DNA of 64,000 nt from Bernardetia sp. (GCF_020630935.1 NZ_JAHDIG010000009.1:1-64000); one strand, 5' to 3'; shown: positions 1-8,857, numbered from the stretch's first letter. Notes: generated from the letters alone by a model not told the origin. Translations and numbers: made by a program.

Positions 1-19
1 CGCTCGCAACCTCAGAAGG

Positions 20-50
20 CTTGTCAGTTTGACAAGTCTTTTTTTATTTT
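20..50 (+). terminator. Rho-independent terminator of an upstream gene outside the window
   Basis: A perfect 7-bp stem (CTTGTCA, loop GTT, TGACAAG) is followed by a T-rich tract on the + strand. It overlaps the last codons and stop of the convergent transporter gene on the - strand, so the 3' end of that gene also encodes the hairpin. Confidence 0.7.
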
Positions 51-1472
51 TCTCCTTATTCGTTCCTCTCTTCTCGCCATTTGGAATCTTTTCTCAATAG
101 TTCTACGTGTTTTTTTCGGTATTTTTGATTGTTTTTCCTTTCTGTGAAAAAGTCTTGAATCTCTGCTCAAATCTGAATATGCTAAAAAGAATAATACTAA
201 CAGTAAGGCTAAAGGAATCAATATCAGATAAAAAGCAGTATAGTCGACAAAATAGTCATATGATTTGACAGAAAAAGATGTAAAAATCAATTTTGCAAGT
301 GTTGTTATACCCAATAAAAGCCCAATGACTAAAGGTTGTTGTCTTTCAGAAGCCTGTGTAATTACCACAGCATAAATAATTGGAAGAATTGGAGCTAAGC
401 AAAATGCAGTAGCTGCCAAAAGTAAAGAATACGGCGATATATTGTTTAATTCAGAAGCTGCAATAATAATAGTATCCTTAAAAATATCGCTATTCCATAG
501 AACAAGTAATATCACTCCCACAATACAGAACACAAAAATCATGAAGCGTCCTGCTCGTTGTAAAATTACTCCAATAAATAAACGACTTACTGCCATAACA
601 AAAAATATAACTGCCAATACGCCTAAATTATAAAACTGCTTGGTTCGCAAATCTATAAGTTTAACAGCAAAAATATTAGCCCACTCTTCAAAATGAACAT
701 AGATAATGGAAGCAATAAAAACACAAAAAATAGAAAGTATCAAAATAGAATTGACCAATAATCCATTTAAGGATTTGCTCGCATGTCGAAACTCATTTTT
801 CCAAGATTCAGGCTTGGTTCGCAATGGATAATGATAATGTAGAAACTGAAAACCTATAGAAATAATTAAAAAAGGTAACAATATCCAGTAGGCGTGTGTC
901 CAAGAAGAGTCAATATCTTGAATATAAGGCAAAAAAAGCCCATAACTAAGAGCGACTCCCAACAGATACATGCCTTCTAAGTGCATAATACGCCTTGCAT
1001 GTTGTCCTTTTTTTTCTGATTCTAAACTTATGAGCCAGTAGGCAGCCAGCCTTACAAGGGCAAAAGAACCTCCTGTAAGACAAAACAAAAATTCAGCTAA
1101 AGCAAAGTTATGACTCTGAAAAGAAACAGCTAATGAGCAAATTGCCATCAGAGAAAGACAAGCAACAATAATATTTCTAGCAGACCAACGAGGTACTATA
1201 ATCGCTCCTACTATGGTAAAAACAATATAACTTATATCACGAATATTCATCAGAATTGTAGTCTCACTACTACTTCTGTCGTACGAAAATACAGCTCCCA
1301 ACACGGCAAATGCAGCAGCATGATAAAGTATTCCATAGATAAGAAAAGCACTACCCAAAACTGCCGTAATTGGAAGCTCTGGACGTTTATAAACTCTCTT
1401 CAAGCCTTGTCCACTCTTCAAACTTGAGGAAGGCAAAGGGATATTAATTGAATTTTCTGTACTATTTTCCAA
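24..1472 (-). CDS. MFS-like multi-pass membrane transporter
   Basis: This 482-residue protein has about twelve hydrophobic segments between residues 36 and 432 and a very basic cytoplasmic tail (about 435-482, rich in K and R). Size and topology fit a major facilitator superfamily permease with two six-helix halves; a hydrophilic stretch around residues 218-235 would be the central loop. I see no motif that names the substrate. It stands alone on its strand, diverging from the tRNA-Ser region and converging on an off-window gene whose terminator overlaps its stop codon. The class is fairly secure; the substrate is unknown. Confidence 0.7.
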   Translation of the reverse strand: MENSTENSINIPLPSSSLKSGQGLKRVYKRPELPITAVLGSAFLIYGILYHAAAFAVLGAVFSYDRSSSETTILMNIRDISYIVFTIVGAIIVPRWSARNIIVACLSLMAICSLAVSFQSHNFALAEFLFCLTGGSFALVRLAAYWLISLESEKKGQHARRIMHLEGMYLLGVALSYGLFLPYIQDIDSSWTHAYWILLPFLIISIGFQFLHYHYPLRTKPESWKNEFRHASKSLNGLLVNSILILSIFCVFIASIIYVHFEEWANIFAVKLIDLRTKQFYNLGVLAVIFFVMAVSRLFIGVILQRAGRFMIFVFCIVGVILLVLWNSDIFKDTIIIAASELNNISPYSLLLAATAFCLAPILPIIYAVVITQASERQQPLVIGLLLGITTLAKLIFTSFSVKSYDYFVDYTAFYLILIPLALLLVLFFLAYSDLSRDSRLFHRKEKQSKIPKKTRRTIEKRFQMARREERIRRKIKKDLSN

Positions 1473-1772
1473 GTCTTTTATATAAGGTAAGGGATAACAA
1501 AATAGCTTTTAAAGTTATTTCCCACAAAATACATTATTTTGATAGATTCTCAAAGATAACTTTCTCATTGCTTTCTATGAAGAGAGTTTAAAGATAGAAA
1601 GGTGGTGATTTTCTTTGTCTTTTGAAATAAAAAATGCTTCTAACGGATATTATGAAAATAAGTTGAGGTAGATTAGCAAAAAAAATGAAATAAAATTTGC
1701 ATAGCGTCTTTTTTCTTGATTTATTTGTGAATTGATTAAAAATAGATAGTATTTTGATCGATTCAGACCTTT
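1473..1772. other. Divergent intergenic region before tRNA-Ser
   Basis: AT-rich non-coding DNA. The only signal seen is a possible promoter for the tRNA: TTTG at 1724-1727 and TATTTTG at 1750-1756, 22 bases apart, one base short of the Bacteroidota -7 consensus TAnnTTTG. Nothing else is recognised. Confidence 0.3.
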
Positions 1773-1860
1773 AGAGAGGTGTCCGAGTGGCTTAAGGAGC
1801 TCGCTTGGAAAGCGAGTATACCCCAAAAGGGTATCGGGGGTTCGAATCCCTTCCTCTCTG
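1773..1860 (+). tRNA. tRNA-Ser (anticodon GGA)
   Basis: A class II tRNA with a long variable arm. The acceptor stem AGAGAGG (1773-1779) pairs with CCTCTCT (1853-1859), followed by discriminator G1860, as expected for serine tRNAs. The anticodon stem CTCGC/GCGAG encloses the loop TTGGAAA, giving anticodon GGA, which reads UCC and UCU. The variable arm (TACCCC AAAA GGGTA) and the T arm GGGGGTTCGAATCCC are clear. The 3' CCA is not encoded and would be added after transcription. Confidence 0.97.
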
Positions 1861-2309
1861 CAAAGAGACTAAAATAATAAAAAATCAATCAATTAAACTT
1901 CTGTTCTTGTCTCTAAGAATGATATTTTATTGATTATCTCAAACTAAAATGTTACTTTTAGGTCGCAAATTGTATTATTAGACTAGCTTAGCATAAGTTT
2001 CTGATAAAGACTTTCTAGCCATTTGAGCAGTTTGTGTTAATTTTAAAATAATTTATTTCAGCAGAACTGAAAAGATTATTTTTTTTGATTGAAATTTTAT
2101 TACTTTGTCAAATCGTATTTCAAGATAATAAACTTGTTTTTAACTAATTGAATCAAAATTTTAAATAATTACCTGCTAAAAAACACAGTAATTACTTTCG
2201 TTTTGATTTGATGTTGTCAATTTTAATTTTACAACCTTAGCCCAAACTGCTAAACTATAATATCTTAAAATTATTAAGATTATTTACTCCGTAAATCACT
2301 CAGACTGAT
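1861..2309. promoter_or_regulatory. Leader region with possible exbB promoter
   Basis: About 450 bases without a gene. A promoter-like pair TTTG (2202-2205) and TAATTTTA (2224-2231), spaced by 18 bases, matches the Bacteroidota consensus TTTG / TAnnTTTG except at the last base and would leave a leader of about 70 nt before exbB. A short inverted repeat (TAATTAC at 2167-2173 and GTAATTA at 2188-2194) lies upstream of it. No other structure was recognised. Confidence 0.35.
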
Positions 2310-3155
2310 ATGAAAAAATTATTTTCTCTGCTTGCCCTAATTTGCTTCTTCGCTATTGGTACAGTACAAGCCCAACCCCTCACTCCTGAAGATTCAGTTG
2401 CAATGGCTGATTCTATTGCTGCTGCTGAAGAAGCTGCTGCACAACAACAAGCTGAAGAAGAAGCTGCTGCAAAAGCAAAAGCTGACGCAGAGGCTGCTGC
2501 TGTTCCAGTTGCCCAAGACCAAACTACTCACGAAGCTATCAAAGAAAAATTTATTGAAGGTGGATGGGACTTTATGTCATTAGTACTTATCTGTTTGATT
2601 ATCGGTCTTGCAGTAGCTATTGAGCGTATCATTGTACTTAACCTTGCTAGTACCAACAAAGACAAATTATTAGCGAAAGTAGAAGATGCTCTTCGTGAAG
2701 GTGGCGTAACTAGAGCACAAGAAGTTTGTGCTGCAACTCGTGGTCCGATTGCTGATATTTTTGCACAAGGCTTAATGAGTGCTAACCGTGGTATTGAAAT
2801 CGTAGAAAAAACAGTTATGTCTGCTGGTTCAGTAGAGATGTCTAAATTAGAAAAAGGACTTATTTGGATTTCACTTTTTATCGCTCTTGCTCCAATGCTT
2901 GGGTTTATGGGTACTGTAATCGGTATGATTGGTGCATTTGATGCTATCCAAGCAGCAGGTGATATTCAACCTTCACTCGTAGCAGGTGGTATTAAAGTAG
3001 CCCTTCTTACAACAGTAGGTGGTCTTATTGTGGCAGTAATCCTTCAAATTTTTTACAATTACTGTGTATCTAAGATAGACTCTATTGTTACAGATATGGA
3101 AGATGCTTCTATCTCTCTCATTGATTTGCTTATGAAACACGACCTTTCTAAGTAA
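2310..3155 (+). CDS. exbB: ExbB/TolQ/MotA-family proton channel protein
   Basis: A 281-residue inner-membrane protein of the MotA/TolQ/ExbB family, which uses the proton gradient to energise TonB-type outer-membrane transport together with ExbD. A signal peptide (cleavage likely VQA|Q at 21/22) is followed by an Ala/Glu/Gln-rich periplasmic stretch (25-68). Three transmembrane segments lie near 90-110, 183-208 and 225-250. The family core is clear: PMLGFMGTVIGMIGAFDAI at 195-213 and GGIKVALLTTVGGL at 226-239. The cleavable signal and acidic extension are common in Bacteroidota ExbB and absent from E. coli ExbB. It heads a group with a small membrane protein and two ExbD proteins, but a strong hairpin with a T tract follows it, so it may be made in excess of them. 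Confidence 0.9.
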   Translation: MKKLFSLLALICFFAIGTVQAQPLTPEDSVAMADSIAAAEEAAAQQQAEEEAAAKAKADAEAAAVPVAQDQTTHEAIKEKFIEGGWDFMSLVLICLIIGLAVAIERIIVLNLASTNKDKLLAKVEDALREGGVTRAQEVCAATRGPIADIFAQGLMSANRGIEIVEKTVMSAGSVEMSKLEKGLIWISLFIALAPMLGFMGTVIGMIGAFDAIQAAGDIQPSLVAGGIKVALLTTVGGLIVAVILQIFYNYCVSKIDSIVTDMEDASISLIDLLMKHDLSK

Positions 3156-3181
3156 TTAAAGACAAAAGTTGAAATAAAATC

Positions 3182-3230
3182 GGGTGTATTGTTACACCAC
3201 CAAGTAATGATACACCCATTTTATTTTTTT
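3182..3230 (+). terminator. Hairpin with T tract between exbB and the rest of its operon
   Basis: GGGTGTAT (3182-3189) pairs with ATACACCC (3210-3217), with a further small TGTTACA-type pairing possible inside, followed by a T-rich tract. It looks like an intrinsic terminator or attenuator that lets exbB be expressed above the downstream genes. Confidence 0.65.
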
Positions 3231-3294
3231 CAAACTTAGAAATCACTTTCATTATCATTTCAAATCAGAATACTCATCATTAGATAAAAGAATT

Positions 3295-3822
3295 ATGCAA
3301 AAATATCTTTCTTTAATAATCTATGGCATTGTTGTAATTTTATTTGTTGCTTTTGGCATATATGGATGCTCTGGCTATCCAGCACAAAAGAAAGCTGCAT
3401 TGAAGCAAGCCGTAGAAGAAAAAGGTTATACGGAGGTTACTCCTGAACTTATGGAAAAAGTAAAACTACCTACAAAGGTAGAAGACCAAATCACAGGTAA
3501 TGCTGTTGCAGATTGGTTTATCCCTCTATCTTATGTACTTGTGGGTTTTGCTATGATTTCAGCTATTGTTCTTCCTTTAATTTATGCCATTACTCAAGAC
3601 CCTAAATCACTTGTAAAGATTGCCGTTTCGTTAGTCGCTCTTGTGGTGGTCTTCTTTATCTGTTATGCTTTTGCAGAGGGTGAAGCTGTCAAAACACCAG
3701 ATGTTGAAATGTCAGCAGAAGGTTCAAAATATATTGGAGGCGTACTTATTATGACGTATGTTATGATTGCAGTAGCTTTTATTGGTGCTATCTTCGGAGA
3801 AGTAAGCCGTTCATTTAAATAA
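3295..3822 (+). CDS. Four-helix membrane protein of the ExbB/ExbD operon
   Basis: A 175-residue protein with hydrophobic segments near 5-25, 74-99, 106-126 and 146-168, and a hydrophilic Lys/Glu-rich loop between the first two. I do not recognise a named family, but an unnamed small membrane protein between exbB and two exbD genes is a recurring arrangement in Bacteroidota, which supports a role in the same energising complex (inference). The first segment ends in IYGC, but Y at the -2 position makes a lipoprotein site doubtful. The gene ends 13 bases before exbD, so the two are surely co-transcribed. Confidence 0.75.
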   Translation: MQKYLSLIIYGIVVILFVAFGIYGCSGYPAQKKAALKQAVEEKGYTEVTPELMEKVKLPTKVEDQITGNAVADWFIPLSYVLVGFAMISAIVLPLIYAITQDPKSLVKIAVSLVALVVVFFICYAFAEGEAVKTPDVEMSAEGSKYIGGVLIMTYVMIAVAFIGAIFGEVSRSFK

Positions 3823-3835
3823 GAAATTTTCAATT

Positions 3836-4417
3836 ATGGGAAAGAAAAAACGTGAAGACCCAGGGGTAAATGCCAGTTCGATGGCAGATATTGCCTTTCT
3901 ACTCCTTATCTTTTTCTTGGTAACCACACGTATTGCTTCAGAGAAAGGTATTTATAGAGATTTAGCTCCCAAACCAGAAGGAGAAGTTCCTCCAGTAGAA
4001 CTCAATAAGCGAAACGTTTATAAAGTTATTATCAACTCTAGTAACGAACTCTTAATTGAAGGAGACGAAGGAAGAATAGGTCAGATAAAAAAAGAAGTCA
4101 AAGCACACGTAAATAACTACGGTGCAGACCCAGAACTTTCTGTAAGTCCGAAAGATGCTATTATTTCTATCAAAACAGACAGAGGTACAGATTATACTAC
4201 CTATCTTGCTGTTTTAGATGAAATTTTACAAGCCTACAACGAACTTAGAGCAGAATATCTGACAAAACAACTGGGCGAGAAAATTACTGTGGAAGATTTC
4301 TTAGAAATCTCTAGGCAGGACACACAAGTAAACAAAGACCGTTACAAAATGGCGAAAGATAAATATCCTCTCAATGTTTCTGATGCAGAGCCAACAGGAA
4401 GTGGAGGAGCAAAGTAA
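3836..4417 (+). CDS. exbD: ExbD/TolR-family biopolymer transport protein (first copy)
   Basis: A 193-residue ExbD/TolR protein. A short basic N-terminus precedes a single transmembrane helix (about 15-32, ASSMADIAFLLLIFFLVTT) that carries the essential Asp of the family at residue 18; this Asp takes part in proton flow with ExbB. The periplasmic part (35-193) is larger than in E. coli ExbD (141 residues) and ends in a Gly/Ser tail. It follows the small membrane protein by 13 bases and precedes a second, different ExbD by about 60 bases. Confidence 0.9.
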   Translation: MGKKKREDPGVNASSMADIAFLLLIFFLVTTRIASEKGIYRDLAPKPEGEVPPVELNKRNVYKVIINSSNELLIEGDEGRIGQIKKEVKAHVNNYGADPELSVSPKDAIISIKTDRGTDYTTYLAVLDEILQAYNELRAEYLTKQLGEKITVEDFLEISRQDTQVNKDRYKMAKDKYPLNVSDAEPTGSGGAK

Positions 4418-4476
4418 TTTAGCCAATTAGTAACCAATGAATTATACAGAAACAACATTTCTAAACTAGAAATAGC

Positions 4477-4932
4477 ATGCCTTTTAAAAAGAAAGCCAAA
4501 GCGAATCCAGAAATACCTACTTCTGCTTTACCAGATATTATTTTTATGTTACTTTTCTTCTTTATGGTTTCTACTGTAATGAGAGAAAATACACTTAAAG
4601 TAAACGTACTTTTGCCACAAGCAAATCAAGTACAGAAAATGGAAAAAGCCAATTTGGTAGCCAATATTTATATCGGTAAGCCAAAAGAAGCAGACCAGTT
4701 TGGTACAGCACCTCGTATTCAAGTAAATGATGTATTCATCAACTTAGACCAAATTCAACAGTTTGCGATAGAAGCTATGGCAAATGTACCCGAAGTAGAT
4801 AAAAATCGTTTTCGTGTAGCTATAAAAGGAGATGTTGGTTTGGATATGGGTGTAGTTATAGATGTTCGTGAAGAACTTCGTGAAACAGAAGCTCTCAAAA
4901 TCTATTATGCAGCCTCTAAAGGAGAAGAATAA
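4477..4932 (+). CDS. exbD: ExbD/TolR-family biopolymer transport protein (second copy)
   Basis: A 151-residue ExbD. A Lys-rich N-terminus leads into one transmembrane helix (about 17-35, SALPDIIFMLLFFFMVSTV) with the conserved Asp at residue 20. The periplasmic domain is shorter than in the neighbouring copy and only distantly similar, so the two are likely to form a hetero-oligomer or serve different TonB proteins (inference). It is the last gene of the operon and is followed by a strong terminator. Confidence 0.9.
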   Translation: MPFKKKAKANPEIPTSALPDIIFMLLFFFMVSTVMRENTLKVNVLLPQANQVQKMEKANLVANIYIGKPKEADQFGTAPRIQVNDVFINLDQIQQFAIEAMANVPEVDKNRFRVAIKGDVGLDMGVVIDVREELRETEALKIYYAASKGEE

Positions 4933-4957
4933 TCTCAATACTAATATTATATCTATT

Positions 4958-4994
4958 AAAAGTCATTTTCAAAAATTGAAAATGACTTTTTTTA
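4958..4994 (+). terminator. Terminator of the exbB-exbD-exbD operon
   Basis: A 13-bp perfect stem, AAAAGTCATTTTC (4958-4970) and GAAAATGACTTTT (4978-4990), with a 7-nt loop and a run of T. Confidence 0.85.
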
Positions 4995-5036
4995 TTGTAT
5001 ATTTATTCAGAATAACCTCTTCTAAATTAACTATAC

Positions 5037-5474
5037 ATGGAAAAGACACTTCTTACAGACATACAAAATGAGTTGGGAGATACGTATGCTCAATACTATA
5101 AATTGGAGCAGTATCCTCATATTCTACTTCAAGAATGGAAAGGCTTCTGTATGCCAGACGAACTCAAAACTGGTCATCAAAAAGTAATAGACTTAGTAAC
5201 TAAACACAAATTTACTCACTTAATTTCTGTAATTGTAGATATAGAGGGGTCATTTGAGGAAACAAACGAGTGGTTTCTGACAGAATTTAATCCTAAAATG
5301 GTAGAACTGGGAATGAAATACGAAGCCATTATTCAAAGTGAAAATCTTTTTGCACAGCTTTCAGCAGAAGAATTAGTAGAAGACAGCACACTCAAAGAGA
5401 TTGGCTACCACATGCGTTTATTTGACTCTGTAGAAAAAGGATTAGAATGGTTTGAGGAAAGTAAAAAATCTTAA
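5037..5474 (+). CDS. Small STAS-like (SpoIIAA-like fold) protein, paralogue of the gene at 14.7 kb
   Basis: A 145-residue soluble protein with no signal peptide. Its pattern (W-x-G near residue 35, a helix, a central hydrophobic strand HLISVIVDIEG, then AQLSAEELVE and a final FDSVEKGLEWFEES) resembles the SpoIIAA-like/STAS-SEC14 family and is shared with the protein at 14657-15058 (AQLSIEQVME, FDNVEEAREWI). Such proteins can be switch partners of SpoIIE-type phosphatases; that role is inferred from the phosphatases elsewhere in the window. Its TAA stop overlaps the stop of the convergent priA through the palindrome TTAA (5471-5474). Confidence 0.6.
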   Translation: MEKTLLTDIQNELGDTYAQYYKLEQYPHILLQEWKGFCMPDELKTGHQKVIDLVTKHKFTHLISVIVDIEGSFEETNEWFLTEFNPKMVELGMKYEAIIQSENLFAQLSAEELVEDSTLKEIGYHMRLFDSVEKGLEWFEESKKS

Positions 5475-8017
5475 ACAAAATCCACATCAACAACAACCTG
5501 AACTTTTTTAAAAGACTTGTCCTTATAAAGTTCATCTATTTGAGACTGAATAAAATCCTTTGTTTTTCCTAAAGCAAACTGACTGCGTTCTAATTTTATC
5601 AAAATAGCCTGTTGAAACTTATTTCGGATACGCTCAATAATAGGAGCTTCGGGTCCCAATACACGCTGATTTCCAAGTTTAGATTGTAATTTTTTAGATA
5701 AAATAATGGCTGCTTTATAGGCTGTTTCTCGCTCTTCGTGTCTAACCATTAGTTTTATAAGTCTTGAAAATGGTGGATAGAGATACTGCTCTCTTTCTAC
5801 AATTTCTTGATTATAAAAAGTCTGATAATCGTGCAAGCCAATGATAGAAAACAAAGGATGTGAAGGAGAATATGTTTGAATGACTACTTTTCCCTCTCCA
5901 CTTCTTCGTCCTGCACGCCCACTTACCTGCATAATAAGCTGCATAAAACGCTCTGATGAACGGAAATCTGGAAAAAATAAAATTCTATCAGCATCAAAAA
6001 CACCTACTAGATTTACCTTTTCAAAATCTAGCCCTTTGGTTATCATTTGAGTTCCAACCAAAATATCTATATCGTGCTTTTCAAAGGCTTCAATAATTTT
6101 TTCATAGCCTGTACGTGTGCGAGTAGTATCTTTATCCATTCTTGCAACTCTACTTTCTGGGAGCATTACTTGTAAGTCTTCCTCTATTTTTTGTGTTCCG
6201 AAACCTTTTGGATATACTTTGGTAGAACCACAAGCAGAACAGTTTTGAGGAACTTGCGTAGAAAAACCACAATAATGACAACGCAACTCTTGCGCTCTTT
6301 GATGATACGTCAAGCTAACCGAACAGTTCTGACATTCTGGAATCCATTCACATTCCTCGCAACTCAAAAAGGGTGCATATCCACGACGATTTTGAAAAAG
6401 TAAAATCTGCTCTTGCTGTTCTAAAGCTGTTTTCATTTGCTCAAAAAGCTCTAGCGTAAATTGTTCTTTGAGTTCTTTTCGTTTTTTAGATTCCCTCAAA
6501 TCTACAAGTTGTATTTGTGGCAGAGTAGCCTCACCAAAACGCTGTAAGACTTCTACCAAACCGTATTGTTTTTGCCGAGCTAAATAATAACTTTCTACTG
6601 ATGGCGTAGCCGAACCCAAAACAACCTTTGACTGATGTTTGTGCGCCAAAACAAGTGCAGCATCACGAGCGTGATAACGTGGCGCAGGGTCGTATTGCTT
6701 ATACGAAGGGTCGTGTTCTTCATCAATAATAATCAAGCCTAGATGTTCGAAAGGCAAAAAAACTGACGAACGAACACCAATCACAAAATTTATATCGCCA
6801 TTCAAAACGCCTTTCCACACTTCTACACGCTCATTATCTGAAAAACGAGAATGATACACTCCCACAGCATTTCCAAAAATACGCTTCAAACGCACTACGA
6901 TTTGGCTTGTAAGAGCAATTTCTGGCAAAAGCATCAAAACTTGACTTCCACTTTGTAGAACTTGTTCTATCAGACTGACATACATTTCTGTTTTTCCACT
7001 TCCTGTAACGCCGTGCAGTAAAACAGTAGATTTATCTTGAAAATGCTCAAAAATTTGATGAACAGCTTTTTCTTGGGTAGAAGTTAAATTTATACTTGAA
7101 GTTTCCTGTATCCAATCTTCAAACTCAAAACGAGACAGTGTTTTTTCAAATTCTTCAAATATTCCGTTTCTAATTAAGGTTTTGAGCGAACTAGGAGACA
7201 AATTTTCTCCTAAAAGTTCTTTCTTCGAAATGCTTTTAGGATAATCTTGTATAGGATTTTTGGAGAGATAAGTCAGCAAAACTTCTTCCTGTTTTTTGCT
7301 TCGTGTTGTGTGAGTAAAGGCTTTAGCAATTCCTTCTTGTGAAGCATATTTTTTGGCAATTCGAATTTGTTTTTCTTTAAGTGGGCTATATTTTTCCTTT
7401 AGCTCTTCAAAAATAATAACAATTCGCTTTTGCGTGAGTTTTTTGATGATTTGATAAATATCTCTTAAATTCAGTTTTTCCCCAGCTTGTTCGTAAGTAA
7501 GAGAGCTTTCTAATTCTAATAAATTGATAAGGTTAATTTCATCGTCTGACAGATTATATTCCTTTCTTTTTTGCTCAATGTCTTCCTTACCGATTCCACT
7601 TTTCCATTCTGGATGGAGTTGCAACCTACTCGTACTACTCAATTTCAAACCAGAAGGCAAGGCTGCATTCATTACTTCCCCAACAGAACACATATAGTAT
7701 GATGCAATCCACTGCCAAAACCAAAGCTGAGTAGGCGTAACCACTGGATTTTCATCTAAGAGTTCCAAAATATATCTTGCCGAATAGCCTTTAGGTGCTT
7801 TATCTGTAACAGATTTCACTATCCCCGTCAGTACTCTTTTTTTTCCGAAAGGAACAACCACACGAACACCTGTTTGAACAAAATCATTGAGTTCAAAAGG
7901 AATACGATAGGTAAAAGTAGTTTTGAGAGGCACAGGAATAATTACTTCAGCAAAAAGTGTTGTTCTTTCAGCAGAAGAAATATTTTGAGCATCAGAAAAG
8001 GATTGAAAAAGTGACAA
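5471..8017 (-). CDS. priA: Primosomal replication restart helicase PriA
   Basis: An 848-residue superfamily 2 DNA helicase that reloads the replisome at stalled forks. The N-terminal DNA-binding domain (about 20-120) begins FAEVIIPVPLKTTFTYRIP. The helicase core has Walker A GVTGSGKT (336-343), DEEH (432-435) and GSATPS (468-473). Eight Cys (553, 556, 562, 565, 580, 583, 593, 596) form the two zinc sites typical of PriA between the helicase lobes. The start is unusual: an in-frame stop lies five codons upstream and there is no ATG before the conserved domain, so TTG at 8015-8017 is the likely start codon. It stands alone and converges on the STAS-like gene with a 4-bp overlap. Confidence 0.95.
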   Translation of the reverse strand: MSLFQSFSDAQNISSAERTTLFAEVIIPVPLKTTFTYRIPFELNDFVQTGVRVVVPFGKKRVLTGIVKSVTDKAPKGYSARYILELLDENPVVTPTQLWFWQWIASYYMCSVGEVMNAALPSGLKLSSTSRLQLHPEWKSGIGKEDIEQKRKEYNLSDDEINLINLLELESSLTYEQAGEKLNLRDIYQIIKKLTQKRIVIIFEELKEKYSPLKEKQIRIAKKYASQEGIAKAFTHTTRSKKQEEVLLTYLSKNPIQDYPKSISKKELLGENLSPSSLKTLIRNGIFEEFEKTLSRFEFEDWIQETSSINLTSTQEKAVHQIFEHFQDKSTVLLHGVTGSGKTEMYVSLIEQVLQSGSQVLMLLPEIALTSQIVVRLKRIFGNAVGVYHSRFSDNERVEVWKGVLNGDINFVIGVRSSVFLPFEHLGLIIIDEEHDPSYKQYDPAPRYHARDAALVLAHKHQSKVVLGSATPSVESYYLARQKQYGLVEVLQRFGEATLPQIQLVDLRESKKRKELKEQFTLELFEQMKTALEQQEQILLFQNRRGYAPFLSCEECEWIPECQNCSVSLTYHQRAQELRCHYCGFSTQVPQNCSACGSTKVYPKGFGTQKIEEDLQVMLPESRVARMDKDTTRTRTGYEKIIEAFEKHDIDILVGTQMITKGLDFEKVNLVGVFDADRILFFPDFRSSERFMQLIMQVSGRAGRRSGEGKVVIQTYSPSHPLFSIIGLHDYQTFYNQEIVEREQYLYPPFSRLIKLMVRHEERETAYKAAIILSKKLQSKLGNQRVLGPEAPIIERIRNKFQQAILIKLERSQFALGKTKDFIQSQIDELYKDKSFKKVQVVVDVDFV

Positions 8018-8210
8018 ATTGAAGTAAAATTATATAACAAAACTAGAATAAAAGAAGCAACTGATTGTAAAGCAATGACTAATTGTATCAACAATTATTA
8101 GAGCAGCATTTTATTACTATAAACATACAAAGTTCGTCATTTTTATCAAAAAATCTCTTCTTATAACGACATATTGCTAATATTTTTAGATTACAGCTCG
8201 CATGCTATTT

Positions 8211-8238
8211 TTTGTTTAACTGAGGTTGATTATATTTG
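8211..8238 (+). promoter_or_regulatory. Possible promoter of the small Cys-rich protein gene
   Basis: TATATTTG (8231-8238) matches the Bacteroidota -7 element TAnnTTTG exactly, and TTTG at 8211-8214 could be the -33 element, though the 16-base spacer is shorter than usual. It lies about 50 bases before the start codon at 8288. Confidence 0.4.
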
Positions 8239-8287
8239 CTTTATATAACAAACAAACTTAAACAAATTAGATTATTCCCTTTATTTT

Positions 8288-8590
8288 ATGAAAACATCCT
8301 CTTGCCCTATTTGTCAAAATGAAATATTTTATGACTCTAACTATCCTAACGAACTTTGTAAATCTTGTGTAGGACGTGCTACTGACGGACATGGACGTTA
8401 TGTAAAGTTTTATAATCGCAACTTGGCAAGTGGAATAATTGGTTTTTATGCAGATGCCGACGGTAAAGAAGAATATGAGCATACGACGTGTTATGTAAGT
8501 AAGCAAAAATGCGAAGCCAAAGAAGCTCGTTTTGGAGGTGTAGTTATAGAATTGATACCCTCAAAAGATGGAAATTCAGAAAAAAAATAA
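8288..8590 (+). CDS. Small Cys-rich (zinc-ribbon-like) protein of unknown function
   Basis: A 100-residue protein that I do not recognise. Residues 6-9 (CPIC) and 24-27 (CKSC) form two CxxC knuckles 14 residues apart, which fits a zinc ribbon. After it comes a globular part with VKFYNRNLASGIIGFYAD, and a second pair of Cys in TTCYVSKQKC. There is no signal peptide or membrane segment. The gene stands alone between priA (divergent) and the ECF sigma factor, and has its own promoter-like site and a terminator-like hairpin, which supports it being real. Its role is unknown. Confidence 0.65.
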   Translation: MKTSSCPICQNEIFYDSNYPNELCKSCVGRATDGHGRYVKFYNRNLASGIIGFYADADGKEEYEHTTCYVSKQKCEAKEARFGGVVIELIPSKDGNSEKK

Positions 8591-8653
8591 ACTTTTTTGA
8601 AACTTTTTTTCAGTATTTGTAACCTTTCAAATTAGATTACGTTAGTTCAAGCA

Positions 8654-8689
8654 GTAGAGAAAACATTTTTTATTCTTTCTCTACTTTTA
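8654..8689 (+). terminator. Likely terminator of the small Cys-rich protein gene
   Basis: GTAGAGAAA (8654-8662) pairs perfectly with TTTCTCTAC (8676-8684), followed by TTTTAT. The T tract is short. Confidence 0.45.
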
Positions 8690-8857
8690 TATGAGTTTAG
8701 CCTAACTACTAGACTTCATTTTTTAACCTTAATTTTTGTTTTCTACATAGTTCACTATTCAAAAATTCATTTTCCATACGAACAAAAAGTCAAATTAGAT
8801 AGATTGTTGATTTTTGTATGCTTCATATAAAGTTTACATATCTATAATCTCTCAAAA

